Positions 55,503 through 64,000 of a stretch of DNA of 64,000 bases are shown one piece after another. Source of the DNA: Halicephalobus mephisto (lineage: Eukaryota; Nematoda; Chromadorea; Rhabditida; Panagrolaimidae). The notes under the pieces are model-generated. The model did no database searches. It saw only the letters and a program-made list of their open reading frames with translations, and was not told the DNA's origin. Each line of letters starts with the position of its first letter. Within the stretch, counting starts at the first letter, position 1. The stretch is taken from the NCBI GenBank assembly GCA_009193035.1, contig SWDT01000040.1:1-64000 (forward strand), read 5' to 3'. Both the position numbers and the translations under genes were made by a program.

Positions 55503-55575
55503 TCTGATTGATTTTTTAGAAACTGGATTTTGGACTAGTTGTTTTCCCTTTCGATATAGGATAGGAAGTTGAAAA

Positions 55576-56341
55576 ATGAAAATAATTTTGTTTATTTTGG
55601 TTAATTTTTGTAATGGTTACCTGGATTTTTATTATTGTGGTGTTGGACCGATTTCGAAATCGATATCCTACTTGACGGCTTCTACTTGTGGAATTGAACC
55701 TAGTAAGGATTGCTCTGGGGAAATTGAATGTTTTAAATTTATTTGAAAATTGAATATTTTGAGAAATTGATAATTTTGATCGGAAATGGAAGTTGATTTT
55801 TAGTTTTTGAATTATTTTCGGACTAATTTTGAAGTGATTTAAATTTGATATTTGAAAATTTAAATTATTTCGGATTAAAAATCGAAAATTTGGGGTTTTT
55901 AAAATAAAAAAAATTAAAAATGTTTGATTTTGAAGAAAATTAAAATTTTTGATTTTGAAGAAATTTAAATTTTTTTGATTTTGAAGGAAATTAAAAATTT
56001 TTGATTTTGAAGGAAATTAAATTTTTTTGATTTTGAAGAAAATTAAATTTTTTTGATTTTAAAGAAAATTAAATTTTTTTGATTTTGAAGAAAATTAAAT
56101 TTTTTTAGTTAATTATTGCTGTTATCAACATGATGGATGTTACGAAATGTCGATGAATTCTCCGAAGATTCTGGAAATTTGTGATCAACAATTTGCAACT
56201 TGTAGTTTTCAATCATACGAGAAAATTGGGAAATTATCGTGTGCTTATTTGGCTTACTATAGTCACGGAAAATTGGTCGCTGATTTTGGAGGATTTTTGA
56301 GGAATTTGGTTGGATACAGTACTGTAGGAAAAAAGAAATAA
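55576..56341 (+). CDS. Small secreted phospholipase A2-like protein, copy A
   Basis: Exons 55576-55702 and 56109-56341 give 119 residues. A signal peptide (MKIILFILVNFCNG) is followed by YYCGVGPISKSIS and the PLA2 active-site motif NYCCYQHDGCYE (residues about 44-55) with the catalytic His-Asp pair. More Cys residues lie downstream, for disulfides. It is probably a secreted or lysosomal lipase of the nematode small-PLA2 class. A typical YGCYCG calcium loop is not evident, although CGVGP may serve. It lies 73 bases behind PTCD3. The intron is filled by a repeat of about 25 bases (TTTTTGATTTTGAAGAAAAT). Confidence 0.8.
55890..56105. repeat. 25-base tandem repeat in the PLA2-A intron
   Basis: About eight units of AAATTAAATTTTTTTGATTT followed by TGAAG run up to the acceptor of exon 2. 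The unit is short and well conserved. There is no coding role. Confidence 0.88.
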
Positions 56342-56459
56342 AATTTGTCAATTAAAAGTTTAAAAATTTGGAATTTAAGTTTTTTAGAAATATTGCCCGA
56401 GGGCATCTGGAGAGTAAGTTAAAAAAATTTTAAAAATGAAAATTTTGTTAAAAATAAAA

Positions 56460-56880
56460 ATATTTAAATTTCGGAAAAATTGTCTCGACAGGAATTTTTG
56501 GAACTTTCCAGTCGAGACCGATACTTCTTTGGTTTTACGTTTACAGTATTTGAGAAAGTTCTAAATCACATTATTATAAAAAAACAGAAATATTTATTTT
56601 AAAAATCCAAAAAACTTGTCTCGACAAGAATTTTGGAATTTTCCAGTCGAGACCGAAAATTACGAAATTCCGAATTTAAGTACTTCTGGAAGGTTCTAAA
56701 AATACCCTGTAGATTCTAGAATTACATTTTTATTAAAATTGAAAATTTTTATATACAAAACTTTAAAAATGGTCTCGACAAGAATTTTGGAATTTTCCAG
56801 TCGAGACCGAAAATTACGAAAATCCGAATTTAAGTACTTCTGGAAGGTTCTAAAAATACCCTGTAGATTCTGAATCATAC
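56460..56880. repeat. Three-copy repeat with a conserved hairpin
   Basis: Each unit has GTCTCGAC, about 20 bases and GTCGAGAC (near 56480, 56620 and 56771), a perfect 8-bp inverted repeat that could form a stem-loop. It is followed by AATTTAAGTACTTCTGGAAG and AATACCCTGTAGATTC. The last two units are almost identical and about 150 bases apart. Only the hairpin arms are conserved in the first unit. Located between the two PLA2 genes. Confidence 0.85.
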
Positions 56881-56893
56881 TGTTGCAAGAAAC

Positions 56894-57064
56894 AAGTGCA
56901 TGATGATAAAAAAAAGGATAAAGGATCTCCTGTTCCTCAACTCAATGGGTGATTAATCATCCTTGGGTACGGGAGCCGGATCAGAGTGGTCTGATCACCG
57001 GTGTTAGTATCGGCCTTCTTTGAGCCTTTCACTCCGGAGCGTTCTTAGCATAAGTGCATGATGA
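56894..57064 (-). mobile_element. SINE-like insertion with 13-bp target-site duplication
   Basis: The 13-base sequence AAGTGCATGATGA occurs at 56894-56906 and 57052-57064, flanking 145 bases that are much richer in GC than the surroundings. On the minus strand the insert starts ATGCTAAGAACGCTCCGGAG, has A-box-like GGCTCAAAGAAGG and B-box-like GATCCGGCTCC about 30 bases apart, and ends in CCTTTATCCTTTTTTTTAT. A polymerase III-type head, a T-rich tail and a long target duplication are the marks of a retroposed SINE. It contains no coding sequence. Confidence 0.65.
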
Positions 57065-57199
57065 ATTTTTCAAAAATGTATCTAAACGAAGTTTCAGGAT
57101 TTCAAATTTTTCTTGTTGGGCGAACCGGAATTCTCCAGTCAAGTGCAGAATCAGCCAAAAGAGCCGGATGATTCAACAATTTCCTTGTTATCAAAAATT

Positions 57200-57730
57200 T
57201 AAAAAAATATAAAAAATCTTAAAAATTAAAAATTTTTAAATTTTATTTATAATTTTTAAAATTTAAATTAGTTTTTTAAATTTTATTTATAATTTTCTGA
57301 ATTTAAATTTAAATTTTTTCAATTTTATGCATAACTTTTTGAATTTAAATTTAAATTTTCTAGATTAATTTTTTAATTTAAACTAAAATTTCTTAAATTT
57401 TATATATAGTTGTTTTAATTTTTTAATTTAAATTAAAATTTCTTAAATTTTATATATAGTTTTTTTAATTTTCTAATTTAAATTAAAATTTCTTAAATTT
57501 TATATATAGTTTTTTTAATTTTCTAATTTAAACTAAAATTTCTTAAATTTTATATATAATTTTTTTAATTTTCTAATTTAAACTAAAATTTCTTAAATTT
57601 TATATATAATTTTTTTAATTTTTTAATTTAAACTAAAATTTCTTAAATTTTATATATAATTTTTTTAATTTTCTAATTTAAATTCAAATTTTTTAAATTT
57701 TATATATAATTTTTTTAATTTTATGCATAA
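57200..57730. repeat. AT-rich tandem repeat
   Basis: About seven units of 55-60 bases (TTTAAACTAAAATTTCTTAA, ATTTTATATATAATTTTTTT, AATTTTCTAA) follow a more diverged lead-in. The block ends just before a GC-richer segment at 57745-57860. Confidence 0.85.
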
Positions 57731-57744
57731 TTTTTTTTGGTTTC

Positions 57745-57964
57745 GACTATAAATAATCTTCTCCATCGAGATTTGCACCGGATAGGAAGAGTCAAGTGGG
57801 TCGTTGGCGAGATCGGAGTCTCGAGGACCTCCGGGGATCTCCAGAACATCCAGATTCAGGCCTAAAAAATGTCTCAAATTTTTCCGATTTGGATCAGTGA
57901 CGAAAGGCGGGACTTAACTGATCAGTTTTTTTATTTTTTCTTATTTTCGAAGTCATTGCCGAAG
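57745..57964. promoter_or_regulatory. GC-richer island before PLA2-B
   Basis: In otherwise extremely AT-rich DNA, 57750-57860 is balanced in base composition. On the minus strand it is an open frame behind a TTTTTAG acceptor (GLNLDVLEIPGGPRDSDLAN...), but no partner exon is seen. It is either a promoter/5' UTR for the PLA2 copy B gene on the plus strand or a stray exon. I lean to the regulatory reading, weakly. Confidence 0.25.
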
Positions 57965-59549
57965 ATGGATTTTCGGGTTTTTTTAATTTTGATTATTTTC
58001 AAAATTTTCACAGTTAATTCTCATCATTGTGGAATCGGCCCTATTTCGACCACAATCAGCCGCATCACCACCGTCGGATGTGATGGCCAGAAACGCAAGT
58101 TTTCAAATTTATTTTAGATTTTAAAATAAAATAAAATTTTTCTGAGAAAAACTAATTTTACTTTTTATAAAAATCGAAAAATTAATTTTTTTTATAAAAA
58201 AAAATAAAAAATTTTAAAATAAAATTTAATTTTTCTGAAAAAAACTAATTTTACTTTTTATAAAAATCGAAAAATTAATTTTTTTTATAAAAAAAAATAA
58301 AAAATTTTAAAATAAAATTTAATTTTTCTGAAAAAAAAACTAATTTTATTTTTTTATTTTTTTATAAAAATCGAAAAATTAATTTTTTTATAAAAAAAAT
58401 TTTAAAATAAGATTAAATTTTTCTGAGAAAAACTAATTTTATTTTTTTATAAAAATCGAAAAATTAATTTTTTTATATAAATAAAAAAATTTCTAATAAA
58501 AATTCGAAATTTTGAAAAGTTTATGAAATTTATGTAAAATTTTATCTAAAATCAAAAAACTGGTTTTGTTCCACTAATTTTCCTTTATTTTTTTGATCAA
58601 TTTAAAAAAAATTATAAAAAATAAAAAGTTTTAAAAATTATAAAAAATGAAAAAATAAATAAAAATTTTAGAAAAAATTATAAAAAATAAAAAGTTATAA
58701 AAAAATTGTAAAAAATAAAAAATTTTAGAAAATTGTAAAAATAAATAAATATTGTAAAAAATAAAAACTTTTTATTAGAATTTCACTACAATCATCCAAT
58801 TAATTTTCATCAAATGACTCATCTATCCTTGCCCTGAATTTTTACAAAACGATTACTCATCTGCCAATTAATCAATTCTAAGAAAATTTAAATCAGCTTT
58901 TTAAACAAAATTTAAAAAAAATTAAATAGAATTAAAAAAAAATTAAACAAAATTAAAAAAAAATTAAATAAAATTTTAATTATGTTTTTTTTTTAATTTT
59001 AAAAATAAAAATAAAAATTTTAAATATTTTCAAAATAGAATTTAAATTAACTTTTTAACTATAATTTTGACATTTTTAAAATTCAAATGAAATTAATTTT
59101 TTAATTTTTTTGTAAATTTAAATAAAACTGATTTTCTAGTTTTTTATATAAATTTAAATGAAATTAATATTTCAATATTTTTTGTAAATTTAAATGAAAT
59201 GAATATATCAATATTTTTTGTAAATTTAAATGAAATTAATATATCAATATTGTTTGTAAATTTAAATGAAATTAATATATCAATATTGTTTGTAAATTTA
59301 AATGAAGCTAATTTAGTTTCTGACAACTGCTGTGAACCCCACGATCGTTGCTACGACAGAGCAGACACGTTATTCTTCATGTTGGACAAAAACGAAGCTA
59401 AATTAACTTGTGACGAGGACTTCAAGGACTGTATCTGGAGTCTCCACGACGGAAATTCCTTCTGTCGGATTTTCCTCTACATGACTCACGGGAAACTGGC
59501 CGAATACAGGACCCGATTTTGTTCTTTCCTAGGAAATGCCGTTTGTTAA
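57965..59549 (+). CDS. Small secreted phospholipase A2-like protein, copy B
   Basis: Exons 57965-58094 and 59317-59549 give 120 residues. A signal peptide (MDFRVFLILIIFKIFTVNS) is followed by HHCGIGPISTTIS and the active-site motif DNCCEPHDRCYD, then further conserved Cys. The 1,222-base intron begins with GC (GCAAGT). No GT donor gives the right phase, while this one yields QKL|SDNCC, aligned with copy A. Exon 2 is 233 bases in both copies, so they are tandem duplicates. The start codon has no acceptor directly upstream. The stop is 54 bases from the converging ARMC5-like gene. Confidence 0.8.
58120..58500. repeat. Tandem repeat in the PLA2-B intron
   Basis: Four units of about 95 bases contain AAAATTTAATTTTTCTGAAA, AAACTAATTTTACTTTTTAT, AAAAATCGAAAAATTAATTT and runs of A. 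They begin right after the unusual donor at 58095. Confidence 0.88.
59150..59316. repeat. 36-base minisatellite ending at the PLA2-B acceptor
   Basis: Four to five units of TGTAAATTTAAATGAAATTA plus ATATATCAATATTGTT follow each other exactly. The final unit carries GAAGCTAATTTAG, which is the splice acceptor of exon 2. Because 36 is a multiple of three, both strands read a 12-residue periodic frame, which is not a gene. Confidence 0.9.
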
Positions 59550-59603
59550 ATTTCGAAAATTGCTCAATTTTTATAAAAAATCAATAAAACCCGTAAAATT
59601 CCA

Positions 59604-62600
59604 TCAAATCCAAACTCTAAAGGACGGATGTCTCGGTAACGACTCTATGCATCTCTGCAGAAATTCCTTCAGAAGATCACAGAAAGCTTTGCACGACCTC
59701 AAAGCTAGCAAAGCACATAAAGTTTGATTAATTTCTTCTTTCGTCGAGTACCTTAAAAGTACCAAGAAGAACAAATCCGAAAATCTTCCGTGAGTTGCCG
59801 AAGCCGTCACCAAAGTCGGGGCAAATTGATAAAGAGTAGCTCCTGTTAAAAAATGCTGGGCAATTCCAGTTTTGGAAAGCAATTGGTCCGACAGCTCCAG
59901 GGCCAGGTACTTGTCCGATAGCTAAAAATAATAAAATTATCATAAAAATTCAAAAAATTTAATAATAAAATTATCACAAAAATTAAAAATTAAAAAAAAA
60001 TTAAATAAAATAATAAAATTATCATAAAAATTAAAAGTTAAAAATTTTAAAATAATAAAATTATCACAAAAATTATAAATTTAAATTTAAAATAATAAAA
60101 TCATCAAAGAAATAAACTTATTTTATATAAAAAAATTATTTTCAATTTAGAAGTAAAAATTACTTTAAAAAATTCAATTCATTTTATATTAAAAAGTTAT
60201 TTTTGATTTATAAATAAAAATTAATTAAAAAATTAAACTTATTTTATATAAAAAAATACTTTTTAATTATTTTCAATTTAGAAGTAAAAATTAATTAAAA
60301 AATTCAATTTATTTTATATAAAAAATTATTTTTAATTTAGAAGTAAAAATTATTTTATATAAAAAAATACTTTTTAATTACTTTTAATTTAGAAGTAAAA
60401 ATTACTTAAAAAATTAAACTTACATAAACCAAAGAAACACAAGCAGAAGTTGATTCGATCACGACACATCTGGAATCCCGACATCCAGAAAGTAAATGTA
60501 AAAATTTAACGAAATGTTCATCCTTGATTTCTATTGTTTCTTCATCAACTGTGAATTCTTTTTTTCCTTTTGTGGATTCTAAAAACGGATTTTCAAACAT
60601 TCCTCTGTAATATTCGCTGGATTTGCACAAATTATCCACATCAACTGTTGCTAAAAATTTTCCATTTTTATTTTTAAAAATAATTTTTTTTTCATCCGAT
60701 GGTTCTTTCATTTGACAAGGTTTCGAAATCATAGCTTGGAATGCTTCTTGAAATTCTCCTTGAGATTCCAGAATATCATGCATCATTTTGTGTGAAACTA
60801 ACGAAGCTGCAGAAAAAAAAACTGCTTCTAATTTTTCTGAATTTTCATTTATTACTGTAATTCTGGCATTGTTAAGTTCTTCTTGAGATTTCGGTTCTTC
60901 GATTTCAGAAGCCCTTGATTCTGCTTTTTCTAAAATTTCCAAAATAATTGAAAATAAAAAATTTAAAGCATCAAATTGTTGATATAGTCTATTACGGTAG
61001 GTCGTGTCTCTTATTAAAGTCACTCCTGTCGATAAAGCAAAAAATTTTTTTTCATCATCTTGATTTTTTAATAAATTTTCCAAAAAACTCCATCCAGAAA
61101 CAGAATTCGCTTGAAGACTCAATTCTTGGACCACTTCTCTTCCAAATTGCCGTTTATCCTCACATCTGGGACATCGCTGGGCGTATCTTCTCAGCAAACA
61201 AGGCCTTCTGATGAGATTTCTAATAACAATCAAATGCAAATTTCTATCTAACAAATGCGGCAGACATTCATGGGATCTCAATAATCTTTTGATCGATCTT
61301 CCTGCTCTTTCAACGATAGAATTCGGCAAACTAGAAACAACTAAAATCAAAGTTTCAATAACTTCTTTTTTCAGAAGCCAGACATGATTCTCAGAATGAT
61401 GAGTAAACCAGTCAATAACTTCAAGCAAATAAGGGCCCATTTTTTCTTTTTTTTCTGACGAACATGAATCTTTTTTTTCAACATCTTCTTCCTCAACTTC
61501 GTCCGACAGATAATCCGGTTCTTTCGGAGGTTTCAGAAACTGATCAGATTCCGCTCCTGATTCATCACTGAGATTACTTCTAGAAGGCGACGGAGACGAA
61601 CTAGGCGAGGCCGTCACCATCGAAGTCGACGGGGACCATGCAGCCCGAAACCTAGGCGAGTTAGACACCGTCGGATTACAGACCGAATCCAGTTCTACAT
61701 AATCCTTGTGGAAATTTGTAGAATCCTAAAAATTTTAAAAATTAAAAATATTTTTTATAAAATTTCCAATTTTTTCGAAATTTTTAGAATTAATTTTTTT
61801 TAAAATGAGTCAACTTTCATGCAATGGACAGATTTACCACCTTTTGTCCAACTTTTCCAAACCACATTCAATTTAACGCGGGAAATTCAAAAAATCAAAC
61901 ATTTTTGCAAAATTTTCTTGAAGAAAATTTTTGATTTTTAAAATTATTAAAAATAAAAATAAATAAATCGCGAGTCGATTTTCGGCCAGATTTATTATTT
62001 TTTCTATTTTCATTTATTTTGCGCGAAAAAATCTAAAAATCATTCTTGTAAAATTTAAAGATTAGAAACTTTAAAAATAGTTTCAACGTGATTCTTAGTT
62101 ATTTTAGGAGTTTTTAAAATTGTAGTAAAAAAACAGGAAAAAACAAGTCATGTCGGAAGTGCCAGATTTACCTTTTTTACTCATCTTGCGCGGGAATTTA
62201 AAAATTAGAAAAAATCATTGAAATTATAACTTAAAATTTTAAAAAATCATTGAAATTATGATTTAAAAATAATTAAAAATCATTAAAATTATAATTTAAA
62301 ATTAGAAAAATCATTGAAATTATAATTTAAAAATTTGAAAAATCATTAAAATTTTAAAAAATCATTGAAATTATGATTTAAAAATAATTAAAAATCATTA
62401 AAATTATAATTTAAAATTAGAAAAATCATTGAAATTATGATTTAAAAATTTGAAAAATCATTAAAATTTGGAAAAATCACTGAAATTATAATTTTAAATT
62501 TTAAAAAACTATTGAAATTATGATTTAAAATTTTGAAAAACCATTAAAATTATGATTTAAAAAACAACTTACCAGATATTTTTGTTTTTGTTCTTCTAAT

Positions 62601-63253
62601 TCGTTCAAATGAATCAAAAAATTAGGCGAATCCGGTCTTAATCCAAGTCTGAACTCCAGCAATTCGCATTTTTCATTTTTGGGATCTTCACCATATTGCC
62701 TTAGGAAAAATAAAATTTTGTCTAGAAATTTTTCATTTCTACATATTGCTGCTAAACCTTCTGCATCATGTCTAAAATACCGTAAATTTTTAACAACGAG
62801 AAAACTTTGAGAATCAAATTCCGCACTGCATTCGTCCATGATCAAGTTCAATCCGCCCGTCGTTCTTAGGGCTTTTCTGCCCCAGGCCTCCCGAGCAGCT
62901 ACACACAAAAGTTTTAATTTTACGTCATTTTTCGATCCTGTAAATTCTTTTACTGCTTTTTCCAAAGTCGAAATTTTCAAAATATCCCGAAATTCGTATG
63001 CCGTCATCATGATTCTCAAAATTAACTTCTGCCATCTGTGAATAATTTTTGATTTTTCGTTGACGAACAGCAATTCCAGGATCAAAGGCACCGCCGGGGA
63101 AGTCGCCAGTTGTCTTCCGAACGATCTTATGTCTAATTTCGTCATAATTTCGAATAAATTTAAAACTTTAAGTTCTAAATTCTTCAAATCATCCAATTTC
63201 CAAAATGCCAGATTTGCTCCCAAACAATAACCACCATTAGAAAACAAAAATAC
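59604..63253 (-). CDS. ARMC5: ARMC5-like Armadillo/BTB protein, 5' end not found
   Basis: Exons 62573-63253, 60424-61725 and 59604-59921 join in phase 0 to give 767 residues plus a missing start. The first exon and the middle are Arm-type helical repeats (NLRYFRHDAEGLAAICRNE, LIVIRNLIRRPCLLRRYAQR). A Ser/Pro-rich acidic insert lies at the start of the second exon. A BTB domain follows (FLATVDVDNLCKSSEYYRGMF, STSACVSLVY|LSDKYLALELSDQLL). Arm repeats plus a C-terminal BTB are typical of ARMC5, a CUL3 adaptor that controls RNA polymerase II subunit turnover. The first visible exon starts in phase 0 after TTTTTTCAG. No start exon could be joined with confidence; one may lie near 63300-63470 or beyond the edge. 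Confidence 0.75.
59935..60420. repeat. AT-rich repeats in the last ARMC5-like intron
   Basis: Units such as AATAATAAAATTATCACAAA and TTATTTTATATAAAAAATTA plus ATTTAGAAGTAAAAATTA repeat four or five times each. They fill intron 59922-60423. Confidence 0.8.
61740..62560. repeat. AT-rich intron with tandem repeat
   Basis: The 847-base intron 61726-62572 contains about eight units of AAAATCATTGAAATTATGAT and TTAAAAATAATTAAAAATCA in its downstream half (62200-62560). The other half holds two copies of a phrase near GCCAGATTTA...GCGCG(A/G) (about 61990 and 62170). Confidence 0.75.
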
Positions 63254-64000
63254 CTGAAAAAATTATTTTTCATTTTAAAAAAAAAACTTATTTGTCTTTT
63301 TTATTTGTCCAAAAATGTCCGTTTTTCCTTTTCCAAGGCCACTTAGCCCCGCCCACTTGGCTATCACGCGGAACCGGGCTGGCCCGACGCTGCCCAACTT
63401 CTTGTTTTCATTTTTCCGCTCTCTCTCTTTCATGCTGTCAGCTGCAGAACGCGCAGTCTCCAGCTTCACCGTGCAGTTGTTTATTATTTTTGGTTCCTCA
63501 GCAATTAAAATTTTAAAAAAACTGAATTTTTTGCAATCATTTTCTTTTTCTTATTACTTTGAAATTAGTTTATACCTATCAATTATAAAAAAAATCAAAT
63601 TTTTTATAAAAATTGTTAAATTTTAATTTTTTCGGTTCCTCAGCAATTAAAATTTAAAAAAACTAAATTTTTTGCAATCACTTTCTTTTTCTTATTACTT
63701 TGAAATTAGTTTATACCTATCAATTATAAAAAAAATCAGAAATTTTTTATAAAAATTGTTAAATTTTAATTTTTTTGTTCTTCAGAAATCAAAACTTTAA
63801 AAAAACTGGAATTTTATAGCGATTGATGTAGTTTTCTTTCCTTCTACCAAGTCGAAGATACTTTATAACCGCTAATTATCAAAGATTTTGAGAAAAAATT
63901 TCAAAATTTTACAAAAATCATTTTTTTTTATTTTATGATAATTAGTTTTTTAAAATTCAACTTTTACAATGATTGTTTGATCTTACTTTTCTTCTACTAA
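63254..64000. other. Right edge: possible ARMC5-like first exon and a tandem repeat
   Basis: At 63330-63470 there is a GC-richer segment. On the minus strand it opens a short Lys/Arg-rich frame (MKERERKNENKKLGS...), but no donor in the right phase joins it to 63253. From 63490 to about 63880 two near-identical units of about 142 bases and a diverged third contain GGTTCCTCAGCAATTAAAAT, TTTCTTTTTCTTATTACTTT and GTTTATACCTATCAATTATA. Confidence 0.55.

Noticed and set aside
59144..59327. Periodic open frames on both strands (12-residue repeat)
   Set aside because: Caused by a 36-base minisatellite, a multiple of three. No gene structure.

Overview
The window looks like nuclear DNA of a rhabditid nematode, most likely Caenorhabditis or a close relative. 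Introns are many and often only 40-50 bases long, with TTTTCAG/TTTTAG acceptors. Several start codons sit directly behind an acceptor, as expected for spliced-leader trans-splicing. Intergenic DNA and introns are very AT-rich, and the gene set includes worm-type orthologues (ESRP/sym-2, RMI1/RMH, tomosyn/tom-1, kappaB-Ras, small secreted phospholipase A2s). Multi-exon models below were built by hand from splice sites, reading-frame phase and remembered family motifs. Nothing was aligned against a database.

Region 1 (1-11.6 kb) is a fast-evolving accessory cluster. Two P-loop GTPase genes face each other as arms of a large inverted repeat (about 1-1,450 and 7,950-9,378). The GTPase halves are nearly identical but the N-terminal halves are unrelated. 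A third GTPase follows in each arm: only its first 21 codons are visible at the left edge, and the right-arm copy (9,315-11,057) is frameshifted several times. The 6.5 kb spacer and the right flank hold small unrecognised genes. Region 2 (11.6-15.4 kb) is AT-rich and almost empty, with one possible decayed transposon remnant.

Region 3 (15.4-32.2 kb) has a six-exon ESRP/sym-2 splicing factor, a repeat-rich gap with two tRNA-like elements, an eight-exon RMI1 homologue divergent from an unrecognised basic nuclear-type protein, a CTDSPL2-type phosphatase and SEC61 alpha.

Region 4 (33.1-48.9 kb) has a probable cdc-6/NIP7 operon on the plus strand. On the minus strand lie MUS81, an unrecognised acidic/basic protein, the bifunctional CoA synthase COASY, and tomosyn with a 30-base and a 21-base microexon.

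Region 5 (50-64 kb) has, on the plus strand, a kappaB-Ras-like GTPase with a long N-terminal extension, the mitoribosomal PPR protein PTCD3/mS39 and two secreted phospholipase A2-like genes. An ARMC5-like Arm/BTB gene converges on them and runs toward the right edge.

The core genes are unrelated housekeeping functions (DNA replication and repair, translation, secretion, CoA synthesis). The most unusual items are the inverted GTPase cluster, two GC-AG introns, two 42-base introns that can be read through in frame, and a SINE-like insertion with a 13-bp target duplication.
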